Translations under genes and position numbers: made by a program
Part shown: piece by piece, positions 54,496 through 62,405 of the stretch
Numbering within the stretch: the first letter of the stretch is position 1
Layout of the letters: each line of letters starts with the position of its first letter
Notes under the pieces: model-generated
Databases searched by the model: none
Seen by the model: the letters and a program-made list of their open reading frames with translations, nothing else
What the model was told of the DNA's origin: nothing
Source: Owenweeksia hongkongensis DSM 17368
Lineage (GTDB): Bacteria > Bacteroidota > Bacteroidia > Flavobacteriales > Schleiferiaceae
DNA length: 64,000 bases
Direction: 5' to 3'
Assembly: GCF_000236705.1 (NCBI RefSeq)
Contig: NC_016599.1
Coordinates: forward strand, 1,674,001-1,738,000

Positions 54496-55163
54496 AACGA
54501 TTAACCCAACTTCTCTTGTTGTGTGCTAGCTTTTTTGCCCAAGCACAGCAAGTAGATGAACTTGTTATCAGAAATAGTTTTCCTGAAAATCGCCTAAGTA
54601 TAGGCTTTGTTCTTTCTGACTTTATTGTAGATCGCTTTCGAATGGAAGGAGCTTACCGTATTGCTGGCCCACATACCTTAATTCTTGGGGTAGGCACCCA
54701 CCTCGGCCGTATGGACATGGATGACAACCCTTTTAACCGAAGCAACTATCCTGCAAATAGTATTTACACCAACTTAGGCTACAAATACTATGTCTTTAGT
54801 TCAGAAAAGGGAAACACTTTTGCATTTACCAAATTGCATTTATCCTATGAAAATGCTGATATAAAATACTTTGAAAAAGATTGGGTAACCGAACCATCAG
54901 GTGGTCTCACATACTACTATTATCGAGATGTGGCAAAGTATTATCACGTAGAAAATATTGCCTTTGGAATGGAAATGGGCGTGGAGCTCAAGGCCGGTAT
55001 TTTCTTTACTGAGTTTTCATTTGGCGCACAGTATAAAGGTGTAATTTCTAACGATACCCCTCCGGAAGAGTTTAGCGAAAACAGTGGTGATTTTTTTGAT
55101 GACCTCGATTACTCTGGAATTGCACCGAGGCTGAGCATCAAAATGGGTTTTTACTTAGACTGA
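54492..55163 (+). CDS. Predicted outer-membrane beta-barrel protein (DUF3575-like)
   Basis: 223 residues. Signal peptide ends FAQAQ. Strand-like alternation and the last residues IKMGFYLD suggest a barrel. It is the third gene of the LVIVD unit and may anchor or export the two lipoproteins. Its 3' end overlaps the converging yggS gene by 13 nt. Family assignment is tentative. Confidence 0.6.
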   Translation: MKRLTQLLLLCASFFAQAQQVDELVIRNSFPENRLSIGFVLSDFIVDRFRMEGAYRIAGPHTLILGVGTHLGRMDMDDNPFNRSNYPANSIYTNLGYKYYVFSSEKGNTFAFTKLHLSYENADIKYFEKDWVTEPSGGLTYYYYRDVAKYYHVENIAFGMEMGVELKAGIFFTEFSFGAQYKGVISNDTPPEEFSENSGDFFDDLDYSGIAPRLSIKMGFYLD

Positions 55164-55828
55164 TAATTGCGCTCGCCAAAAATTGATGAGCCAATTCGCA
55201 CCATATTTGAACCCTCATCAATAGCTAATTGATAATCACCACTCATCCCCATAGAAAGAATGTCAAAATGCGGAAGCCCTAACTGGGCTTTTGCTTTTGA
55301 ATAGATTTGAAATAAGCCTTTAAACTCATTTCTCACCTGTAGCTCATTATCGGTAAAAGTGGCCATCCCCATTAATCCACGAATACGAACGTTTGGGTAT
55401 TTTTCTTCTGGAGATTCGGTCAACACCTCTGTCAATTCAACTTCATCAAAACCGAATTTGGTGTCTTCTTTAGCAATATGCACCTGCAGCAAGCAATCGA
55501 TTACCCTATCATTTTTAGCTGCTTCTTTATCCAGTTCTTTAAGGCGCTTGGCTTTATCAATACCATGCACCAAGTGTACAAATGGCGCCATGTATTTTAT
55601 TTTATTACCCTGCACATGACCTATCATGTGCCAGCGAATATCTTTTGGCAATTGCTCATATTTATCCGCCATTTCCTGAATCTTATTTTCGCCAAAGTCA
55701 CGATGACCAGCTTCATAAGCTTCTGCAATATCTTCTACAGGTTTGGTTTTGCTCACAGCAATAAGCGTGGCTTTTCCTTCCAAAGCTTTGGAAAATTGCT
55801 TGATATTTTCGGCTACAAGTGAAGACAT
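55151..55828 (-). CDS. YggS-family PLP-binding protein
   Basis: 225 residues. PLP homeostasis protein of the PLPBP/YggS family. The PLP lysine is Lys27 in LIAVSKTKP; WHMIGHVQGNK, RGLMGMATF and LSMGMSGDYQLAIDEGSNMVRIGSSIFGER are the standard motifs. Converges with the barrel gene. It has a normal start with 45 nt to the DUF1015 stop. Confidence 0.95.
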   Translation of the reverse strand: MSSLVAENIKQFSKALEGKATLIAVSKTKPVEDIAEAYEAGHRDFGENKIQEMADKYEQLPKDIRWHMIGHVQGNKIKYMAPFVHLVHGIDKAKRLKELDKEAAKNDRVIDCLLQVHIAKEDTKFGFDEVELTEVLTESPEEKYPNVRIRGLMGMATFTDNELQVRNEFKGLFQIYSKAKAQLGLPHFDILSMGMSGDYQLAIDEGSNMVRIGSSIFGERNYQSK

Positions 55829-55873
55829 ATTCAGGAGTGTTTTTAAAATGAACAGCTTAAAAATTGGAAAGTT

Positions 55874-57100
55874 TTAGTTTTCCAAAATTTGATAAATAGT
55901 AAGTCCACTTCTCAGTTTTGGCTCAATGTAAGTGCTCTTTGGCGGCATAGTTTTTCCAGCATCGGCAACCTGCTTTATTTGCTCCACCGCTACAGGATAT
56001 AAAGCAAAAGCAATATCAAAGGCACCACTGTCTACCTTGCTCTTTAAACCTGATACACCTTCGGTTCCCGGCAAAAATCCAGCACGGCTATCCGTTTTTA
56101 GGTTTTGAATACCCAGAATTGGTTTCAATATTTTCTTGCTCAAGATTTCAGCATCCAATCGTCCTACGGGGCTTTGCGGATTGAAGCTACCGGTTTTTGG
56201 AACTAGCTTGTACCAATTTCCATTGATGTACATTCCAATCTCATGAAACTTTTCAGGCTTGTACACATCAGCCTCAATAGGCTCTACCAAAAATTCATGA
56301 TGAAGCTCTTCTACCAGCTGCTCTTCACTTTTACCATTAGTTCCCTTTATCAGCCTATTAAAGTCGTACACCTTCATTTGCTCTTCACCTATAAGGAAAG
56401 CCATAAAATGACGATGATCTTGCCCAGGCTTATCGGCAAGTCGCTCGGCCAAAAGCGATGAGCTTGAGCAACGATGGTGCCCATCTGCAATGTATAAAGC
56501 CTCCTGATCTTTAAATGCCTCAGTAATTTGCTTTATATGTTTTTGGTCTTCAATAAGCCAAAGCTGATGCAAAACCTTGTCGGTACTGGTAAATTCGTAC
56601 TCTGAACGCTGCTCAATGTATTCAGCAAAAATTTTATTTAGACGAAAGTCGTCACGATAAGTAAGTAAAACCGGCTCGGCATTAAACCCTGTACTTTCAA
56701 GGTAATCAGTGAACATCTTTTCCCTGTTGGTCAAAGTGTTTTCATGCTTCTTTATTTTACCTTCAAAGTAATCTTCTACAGAAACAGCAGCGATAAGTCC
56801 GATGTATTCATTCCCTTCTTTTACCTGACGATACAGGTAATAGTTTTCAGTTGAATCTTGAATAAAAACCCCTTGGTTAGCAAACTTCTTAAAACACTTT
56901 TTTACCTCTTGATATTTCTCCTTTCCAAAAGGCAAACTTCTTCCTTTTGAAGGATTGATAACATGAAGAAAGGTAAAAGGGTTGTTTTGCAACTTTTCGT
57001 CAAGCTCATCTTCTGAATAACTAAGGTATGAGCGCGTAGCAACTAAGTATGCTTTATCGCGTGGAGGACGAATGGCCTTGAAGGGTTTTATACTTATCAT
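55874..57100 (-). CDS. DUF1015 protein
   Basis: 408 residues, the usual size. Begins IKPFKAIRPPRDKAYLVA and contains NPSKGRSLPFG, YIADGHHRCSSS (around 220) and the SPVGRLDAEILSKKILKPILGI segment. DUF1015 genes often travel with serC/serA (phosphoserine) genes; none is present here. Function unknown. A TATTTTCG box lies 4 nt before the start. Confidence 0.92.
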   Translation of the reverse strand: MISIKPFKAIRPPRDKAYLVATRSYLSYSEDELDEKLQNNPFTFLHVINPSKGRSLPFGKEKYQEVKKCFKKFANQGVFIQDSTENYYLYRQVKEGNEYIGLIAAVSVEDYFEGKIKKHENTLTNREKMFTDYLESTGFNAEPVLLTYRDDFRLNKIFAEYIEQRSEYEFTSTDKVLHQLWLIEDQKHIKQITEAFKDQEALYIADGHHRCSSSSLLAERLADKPGQDHRHFMAFLIGEEQMKVYDFNRLIKGTNGKSEEQLVEELHHEFLVEPIEADVYKPEKFHEIGMYINGNWYKLVPKTGSFNPQSPVGRLDAEILSKKILKPILGIQNLKTDSRAGFLPGTEGVSGLKSKVDSGAFDIAFALYPVAVEQIKQVADAGKTMPPKSTYIEPKLRSGLTIYQILEN

Positions 57101-57104
57101 GCTG

Positions 57105-57112
57105 CGAAAATA
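57105..57112 (-). promoter_or_regulatory. Possible -7-like box (TAttTTCG) before DUF1015
   Basis: Minus-strand TATTTTCG followed by GC, 4 nt before the ATG; same word as before porQ and the Rrf2 gene. Very short leader, so uncertain. Confidence 0.25.
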
Positions 57113-57193
57113 CTAAAGCTTTGAACCAATTAGCAAACCGATTTTTATAAGTGATACAACTGTGTTGATTCATAATATTTATACCAACCAACA

Positions 57194-57219
57194 TTGACCT
57201 ACAAAACGTGGTTACTTTG
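57194..57219 (+). promoter_or_regulatory. Probable promoter: TTG-N16-TACTTTG
   Basis: TTG at 57194-57196 and TACTTTG at 57213-57219, followed by 21 nt to the ATG of the thioesterase gene. It has the layout of flavobacterial promoters. Confidence 0.55.
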
Positions 57220-57240
57220 TACAAACAAATAATTACAATT

Positions 57241-57651
57241 ATGAATAAAGATCAAGCCCCATTAAGATTTCATACCCGCAAATGGGTAAAACCAGAAGAT
57301 TTGAACCCAAACAACACACTTTTTGGCGGAAGCCTGTTAAAGTGGATTGATGAGGAAGCAGTAATTTATGCCATTGTGCAGCTTGATAACCCCCATGTAG
57401 TGACCAAACTTATTTCTGAAGTGGAATTTATCAATGCCCCAGTACAAGGCGACATTATTGAAATGGGCTTTACAGCCACTCATTTTGGAAAAACATCCAT
57501 CACCCTCAAATGTGAAGTGAGAAATAAATTAACACGTGCACAAATCCTTACTATTGAACGTCTCGTATTTGTAAACTTAGGAAAAGATGGGAACCCTGCT
57601 CCACATGGAAAAACAGGCATTACTTTAGGAAGTGAGAAATTTGACCGATAA
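57241..57651 (+). CDS. Acyl-CoA thioesterase (hotdog fold)
   Basis: 136 residues from ATG 57241. Hotdog-fold thioesterase of the YciA/BACH type: the motif NPNNTLFGGSLLKWIDEEA carries the catalytic Asn/Gly/Asp/Glu, and VEFINAPVQGDIIEM is the second conserved segment. Hydrolyses acyl-CoA. The frame is open 11 codons upstream, but the promoter lies there, so this ATG is preferred. Confidence 0.92.
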   Translation: MNKDQAPLRFHTRKWVKPEDLNPNNTLFGGSLLKWIDEEAVIYAIVQLDNPHVVTKLISEVEFINAPVQGDIIEMGFTATHFGKTSITLKCEVRNKLTRAQILTIERLVFVNLGKDGNPAPHGKTGITLGSEKFDR

Positions 57652-57765
57652 AAAGTAAAAACCGTTTATCGAAAAAAGAAGCAATAAAAATGCTGATTTA
57701 GTTGCAAGTGCCTTCCGTAATTATATTTTTGAAATAATTTAAAAACTCAAATACTCCAAATTATC

Positions 57766-58350
57766 ATGAACACTACTACTCTTGGCGCAAGTCGCTATGG
57801 CATTGTTGAATATCAAAATGCTCCCGAAACCATTCAGGCTATTTATGACGACACGATGCAAACGCTGCAATTACCTTTTGTACTAAACTGGTTTAAATGT
57901 CAAGGGAATAATGCTACCCTATTAAAAGGAAACTGGGCAAAGCTAAAGTCTACCCTTATGGAGGGAGATGTGCCTAATGTACTTAAGCAACTTATTATTT
58001 ACAACGTTTCAAAACTTAGAGGTTGCCAATACTGCGCTCACGCACATGGCATATTTGCCGACAGTATGGCCTCTATGCTTTCTGAGGAGCCAGGATTCAA
58101 ACCTAGTCAAGATATGGACTCACCACATATACCAGCCAGCTACAAAACGGCAATTAGTGTGGTTACCAAAGCTGCACTAAATCCTCAGGATGTAGATGAA
58201 AAAGATTTTGCAAAGTTGCAAGAGGCAGGTTTCTCTAACAATGAAATTCAAGAGCTTATGGCTCAAGCGGATTTGGTAAATATGCTCAACACCATTGCCG
58301 ATGTTTCAGGCATAAAGGTAGACAACGAATTACTTGAAGCTGAAATGTAA
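57766..58350 (+). CDS. Carboxymuconolactone decarboxylase / AhpD-like protein
   Basis: 194 residues. The AhpD-type active site CxxCxxxH is intact: Cys87, Cys90 and His94 in GCQYCAHAHG. All-helical fold. Could act as an alkylhydroperoxidase-like reductase or a decarboxylase homologue; partner unknown. It lies 17 nt upstream of the kinase-like gene, so could share its transcript. Confidence 0.88.
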   Translation: MNTTTLGASRYGIVEYQNAPETIQAIYDDTMQTLQLPFVLNWFKCQGNNATLLKGNWAKLKSTLMEGDVPNVLKQLIIYNVSKLRGCQYCAHAHGIFADSMASMLSEEPGFKPSQDMDSPHIPASYKTAISVVTKAALNPQDVDEKDFAKLQEAGFSNNEIQELMAQADLVNMLNTIADVSGIKVDNELLEAEM

Positions 58351-58367
58351 TTTCCAAATGAGCTCCT

Positions 58368-59222
58368 GTGAATCAGCACCAGCAAATATATAGGGTAACT
58401 TACGAAGCCTTTTCGCAATTTTCGAGTAGCCTGGCACGAACTAGCACTCTCGATGAACTTCGTGAATGCCTACAAATAAAGGCCAAGTACCTTTTTGACT
58501 ATAAATATTTGCGGATAAGTTCTTTTCTTGGCGAAAAATGGATTCACATAAATGTTAGTTCTCAGGAAAGCACAGCTATTATATCCGATTCTCCGGAGCT
58601 TTACCCACATGAGGTAGAGCTTCAGAGAAAAGGAATTCCTCGGGTTTGGGATTTATCAGAACTTGAAACATATGCGACAGCTTTACAAATTCCAGCAAAG
58701 GATTTAAAAGCTTGGGGATGGCAGTTTAATAACTCTGATCAAAGTGGTATAACCCTCACTTTGGTCGCTAACGCCAGCCAATCTTTTTTAGAAAGAGAGG
58801 TGCCTTACATCAAACTTTTTATTGAGATACTAGAGTCTAAGCTCATGCAGATTTTATTGTTTGATCAAATAGCCTCTAAAAATGATGAGCTCAATAATGC
58901 GTTGGTTACAATTCAAGAAAGAAATTCTGAAATTCAAACAATCATTGAGCATCAGGACGAAATAATTTCGCGGCAAACCAATGACTTAGAGCAGCAAAAT
59001 AAGCAGCTTCGAAAAATTGCTGTACTAAATGCCCATCAAGTGCGCGAGCCCCTATCGCGAATATTGGGACTGATGGAAATATCACCTTACTATAGTGCTG
59101 ATGCTTTAAAAGAGGAAATACTGCCAAAACTCGTTCAGTCTTCAGACGAACTAGACATTGCCTTAAAGGAAGTAATATTAACAGCTGAAAAACCTACTAA
59201 TACCAAACAAATACCATCATGA
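58368..59222 (+). CDS. GAF-like / DHp protein without an ATPase domain
   Basis: 284 residues, GTG start at 58368. N-terminal 165 residues resemble a GAF-type sensor; a coiled coil follows (about 165-215, KNDELNNALVTIQERNSEIQ); then a single DHp helix hairpin with His223 in NAHQVREPLSRILGL, the phospho-acceptor motif H-x-x-R-x-P. The protein ends about 50 residues later: no N, G1, F or G2 box of a HATPase domain is present. It could accept phosphate from another kinase or act as a histidine-phosphotransfer module. It overlaps the receiver gene by 4 nt (ATGA), showing tight coupling. Confidence 0.8.
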   Translation: MNQHQQIYRVTYEAFSQFSSSLARTSTLDELRECLQIKAKYLFDYKYLRISSFLGEKWIHINVSSQESTAIISDSPELYPHEVELQRKGIPRVWDLSELETYATALQIPAKDLKAWGWQFNNSDQSGITLTLVANASQSFLEREVPYIKLFIEILESKLMQILLFDQIASKNDELNNALVTIQERNSEIQTIIEHQDEIISRQTNDLEQQNKQLRKIAVLNAHQVREPLSRILGLMEISPYYSADALKEEILPKLVQSSDELDIALKEVILTAEKPTNTKQIPS

Positions 59223-59587
59223 AAATAATGCTCGTAGATGATAAGGACATCTCAAACTTCATAATGAGAAAGTTCATAGAAATAAGGAAGCCGGATGCTA
59301 CAGTAAAGGAATTTACCGACCCCGCGGAAGCCTTTAATGGTATTAATGACTTCAATCCTGACATCATCTTTTTAGACCTTAATATGCCTATAATGAATGG
59401 GTGGCAATTTTTGGACAAAATGCTGACCGATAAATTATCTCAAAAAGTGGCCATTCTTACCTCTTCTACCAGTAATGAGGATATGGAGAAAAGCAAAAGC
59501 TATGGTAACGTTGTAAACTTTTATGTGAAGCCTCTTACTCCCGATGAATTGGCACGAGTATTTGCTGATTTAAACACACAGTCATAG
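59219..59587 (+). CDS. Single-domain response regulator (CheY-like)
   Basis: 122 residues, receiver domain only. Phospho-acceptor Asp53 in FLDLNMPIMNGW; acidic pocket at Asp7-Asp8 (VDD); Thr81/Ser82 (LTSS) and Lys104 (YVKPLT) are in place, so it should be phosphorylatable. No output domain. Translationally coupled to the ATPase-less DHp protein and followed 101 nt later by a full histidine kinase. Presumably a phosphate shuttle or sink. Confidence 0.93.
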   Translation: MKIMLVDDKDISNFIMRKFIEIRKPDATVKEFTDPAEAFNGINDFNPDIIFLDLNMPIMNGWQFLDKMLTDKLSQKVAILTSSTSNEDMEKSKSYGNVVNFYVKPLTPDELARVFADLNTQS

Positions 59588-59688
59588 CCCTGAAGCGAGA
59601 TGGCAAACCCACTCCTTAAAGATAATCACATTGTAGCTCTTTCCTAATTAAATTACCTTTAAACGCTTCAACCCACGTTGAGCTTTTT

Positions 59689-61179
59689 ATGGAAAAAAAA
59701 CCAGACTGGCAGCTTGCCGAAAACAATTACTACAAACTACTACTGGACGATACCTTAGCCGGTTATTGGGTTAGGAATTTTAAGGATAACACTGGGTACC
59801 TCAGTCCTGCATTCAAGAAAATGTTTGGCTACCAAGACGAGGAAATGCTCACCTCCATTGAAAGCTGGGAACAAATCATTTTTCCTGAAGATCTGGATAA
59901 ACTGTACAAAAACTTTGAACAGCACGTAAAAAGCCGAGGAGAAATACCTCACCGGATAGAAGTAAGGTATAAACACAAAGATGGATCAACAGTTTGGGTG
60001 CAAGCTATAGGCCGAGTAGTAGAATGGGACGAAGATTTCAATCCTGTTCGAATGATAGGTTGTCATATAGATATTAGCAAGCAAAAGAAAATTGAGGATG
60101 ACCTAAAAATAAGTGAACAACAGTTTAAAGGGGCTTTTCAATATTCATCTATCGGAATGGCACTAGTATCGCTGGAGGGTAAATGGATCAGGGTTAATAA
60201 TAAGATTTGCGATATACTAGGCTACAGCAATGACGAACTGCTTGCCACCACTTTTCAAGACATAACACACCCTGAAGACTTACGTCTCGACTTGGATTTA
60301 CTTCAGGAAGTGATTGATCGAAAGCGGAATCATTATCAAATAGAGAAGCGCTATTTTCATAAAAATGGAGAGATAATATGGGTGCAACTGAACGTTTCCA
60401 TTATCACTAATGATGCAGGCGACCCGCTTCACTTTGTTTCTCAAATACAAGATATCACCAAAAGAAAACAAACAGAAGCCAACTTAATTGCCCTCACTGA
60501 AAAACTAACTGCTCGAAATAAAAAACTTGGAGATTTTGCCCACATAGCTTCGCATAACTTAAGGGCTCCTGTGAGCAATCTTACCACATTGATAAATATG
60601 TACAATCAAGTGGATGAACTGGAAGATCGCGAAGAAGTGTACAAGAATTTTCAGCGGGTTGTGAATCATCTTTCTTCTACTTTAAATGACCTCATCGATT
60701 CTTTAAAAATTCAGGAGAACCTAGATCAGACTCGTGAGTCGATTTCTTTTGAAGAAGTTTTAGGCAAGACTAAAGAAATTCTAGTTGCTCAAATTTTGGA
60801 GACAGACACGGTAATTGAAACTGACTTTAGTGAAGTTCACAGTATAATTTACCACCGTCCCTATTTGGAAAGTATTTTTCTAAATCTGCTTTCTAACGCT
60901 ATCAAATATCGCTCTCCCGACCGTAACCCCATCATCAGGATTTCTACAGGGAAATTAGGAAAAGGTGTAACCTATTTAAAAATATCTGACAACGGTATAG
61001 GTATAAACCTAAAAAGACATGGCCATAAGGTTTTCGGTCTTCATAAAACTTTTCATCGCCATAAAGAAGCAAAGGGGGTGGGACTTTTTATGACACGAGC
61101 TCAAGTAGAAGCTATGGGCGGGCAAATTTCTGTAGAAAGCGTAGAGCATGAAGGCACTACTTTCACCATACTTTTCTAA
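59689..61179 (+). CDS. PAS-PAS sensor histidine kinase
   Basis: 496 residues, no membrane segment. Two PAS/PAC modules (about 17-135 and 140-265), DHp with His289 in DFAHIASHNLRAPVSNL, and a HATPase domain with N box NLLSNAIKY, G1 SDNGIGIN, F region VFGLHKTFH and G2 GVGLFM. Cytoplasmic, so it senses an internal signal, perhaps redox or small molecules. It probably phosphorylates the neighbouring receiver or DHp protein. Converges with the heme-binding protein gene: their stops are adjacent. Confidence 0.93.
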   Translation: MEKKPDWQLAENNYYKLLLDDTLAGYWVRNFKDNTGYLSPAFKKMFGYQDEEMLTSIESWEQIIFPEDLDKLYKNFEQHVKSRGEIPHRIEVRYKHKDGSTVWVQAIGRVVEWDEDFNPVRMIGCHIDISKQKKIEDDLKISEQQFKGAFQYSSIGMALVSLEGKWIRVNNKICDILGYSNDELLATTFQDITHPEDLRLDLDLLQEVIDRKRNHYQIEKRYFHKNGEIIWVQLNVSIITNDAGDPLHFVSQIQDITKRKQTEANLIALTEKLTARNKKLGDFAHIASHNLRAPVSNLTTLINMYNQVDELEDREEVYKNFQRVVNHLSSTLNDLIDSLKIQENLDQTRESISFEEVLGKTKEILVAQILETDTVIETDFSEVHSIIYHRPYLESIFLNLLSNAIKYRSPDRNPIIRISTGKLGKGVTYLKISDNGIGINLKRHGHKVFGLHKTFHRHKEAKGVGLFMTRAQVEAMGGQISVESVEHEGTTFTILF

Positions 61180-61608
61180 TTACAGAGACTTAAAGTAGCT
61201 TATCAAAGTAGCTCGCTGATCTGCAGAAAGTTCAGCCTCGCTGTGCAGCCAAACATATTTTTCCAGAGGCATTTCCTTTTCTTCAACCATTTCTACAAGC
61301 TCTTCTATTTTATGTGCTTTTTTCTTTGGCTCATAATTTTCCCATTCTGATAAGTTAAAATGCTCACGCCCTTCTTCCACATGATCACCGATCCAAAATG
61401 AAAGTGGGGCTACATGCGCATACCAAGGCCAAATTGCAGAACTAGAGTGGCAATCATTACAAGCCGATTTCAATATTGATTGCACATCTTTTGGAATATC
61501 TTCTCGTATCAAAAGACTCGATTGTGGCTCGGGGCTGTTTTCAGGCAAGGCTGGAATAAATTGAATGACCACCAAAATTAGAACTAAAGCCAATATTATC
61601 TTTTTCAT
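61180..61608 (-). CDS. Heme-binding domain protein (c-type cytochrome-like)
   Basis: 142 residues. N-terminal signal/anchor segment, then one heme motif CNDCH (Cys50, Cys53, His54) and the conserved WPWYAHVAPLSFWIGDHVEEGREHFNLSEW of the Haem_bd domain. Probably a periplasmic monoheme protein anchored in the inner membrane. It is not linked to another cytochrome gene here. Its 3' end abuts the PAS kinase. Confidence 0.88.
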   Translation of the reverse strand: MKKIILALVLILVVIQFIPALPENSPEPQSSLLIREDIPKDVQSILKSACNDCHSSSAIWPWYAHVAPLSFWIGDHVEEGREHFNLSEWENYEPKKKAHKIEELVEMVEEKEMPLEKYVWLHSEAELSADQRATLISYFKSL

Positions 61609-61778
61609 GATATAAATTGTTAACTTAAAAACCCTGTGAAATTACATATTTACCCCACATCTGAAAGATCAAAGAAAGAATGTACGGCATTATGCGTATT
61701 GATTTCAACAAAGTAAAATTTCATTTTAGTGAATAGAAAAAAGCTCAGAACTTTAACCTAGTGAATGCTGCATTTTTC

Positions 61779-61792
61779 TGACCCTTGGGTCA
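61779..61792. repeat. Palindromic site TGACCC-TT-GGGTCA
   Basis: A perfect 6+6 inverted repeat with a 2-nt centre in the 222-nt gap upstream (minus strand) of the heme-binding gene, just outside the GNAT terminator. Could be a dimeric regulator site; no other strong signal is seen in this gap. Confidence 0.35.
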
Positions 61793-61797
61793 ACCAA

Positions 61798-61829
61798 AAA
61801 GGTCGCTACATCACACTGTAGTGACCTTT
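61798..61829 (-). terminator. Rho-independent terminator after the GNAT gene
   Basis: AAAGGTCGCTACA pairs with TGTAGTGACCTTT with one wobble; the minus strand continues into a run of T. It ends the S41-GNAT unit. Confidence 0.85.
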
Positions 61830-61830
61830 A

Positions 61831-62403
61831 CTATTTAAGGTGTGAAGGATTGATAATGGAGAACTGAAGAAGGTCATAAAACTTACCTTCAAAAAAGTGA
61901 ATATCCTTAAAATGCGCCTCTTGCATCATGCCCATTCCTCTTACAATTCTTTGTGAGCCCTCATTTTGTGGAGAGATCATTGCAAAAACGGTATGAAGGT
62001 TTATATCTTCAAAAGCATATTGAAGCACCCGCGCTGCAGCTTCTTTTCCATAGCCTTTGCGCCAATGTTCTTTTAAAATTGAATAGCCAATTTCACCTCT
62101 ACACACCGAAATTTCAATTTCTTTAATGGTCAGAAGGCCTATATACCTATCTGTCTTTTTATCAAAAACACACCACTGCACAGCTTTTCCTGTGTTTCTC
62201 CATTCAGAGAATTTTTGCCACCACGCGTCCTGCTTCTCCTTAGTATTCAAAGTAGGCAACTGCATATTGTGCCTCACTTCATGATCTGACAAACCCTGAA
62301 ACACATAATCCCGAAGGCCTTCCGAAACCGGCTTTAAAATCAATCGTTCGCTGTATAAGATTGAAGGACTGGTTATACCTTTCTTGTTAACTTCATAATT
62401 CAT
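61831..62403 (-). CDS. GNAT N-acetyltransferase (RimJ/RimL type)
   Basis: 190 residues from ATG 62403; the frame is open upstream, but that region belongs to the preceding gene. The RimJ/RimL pattern is clear: SERLILKPVSEGL at the start, GEIGYSILKEHWRKGYGKEAA (acetyl-CoA loop) and the C-terminal NEGSQRIVRGMGM. Acceptor unknown (ribosomal protein N-terminus or a small amine). It starts 2 nt after the stop of the S41 gene, so it is co-transcribed with it. Confidence 0.9.
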   Translation of the reverse strand: MNYEVNKKGITSPSILYSERLILKPVSEGLRDYVFQGLSDHEVRHNMQLPTLNTKEKQDAWWQKFSEWRNTGKAVQWCVFDKKTDRYIGLLTIKEIEISVCRGEIGYSILKEHWRKGYGKEAAARVLQYAFEDINLHTVFAMISPQNEGSQRIVRGMGMMQEAHFKDIHFFEGKFYDLLQFSIINPSHLK

Positions 62404-62405
62404 TA

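Noticed and set aside
61609-61797. A tRNA or small RNA in the 222-nt gap
   Set aside because: No cloverleaf, no CCA end and no conserved stem were found; only the palindrome stands out.
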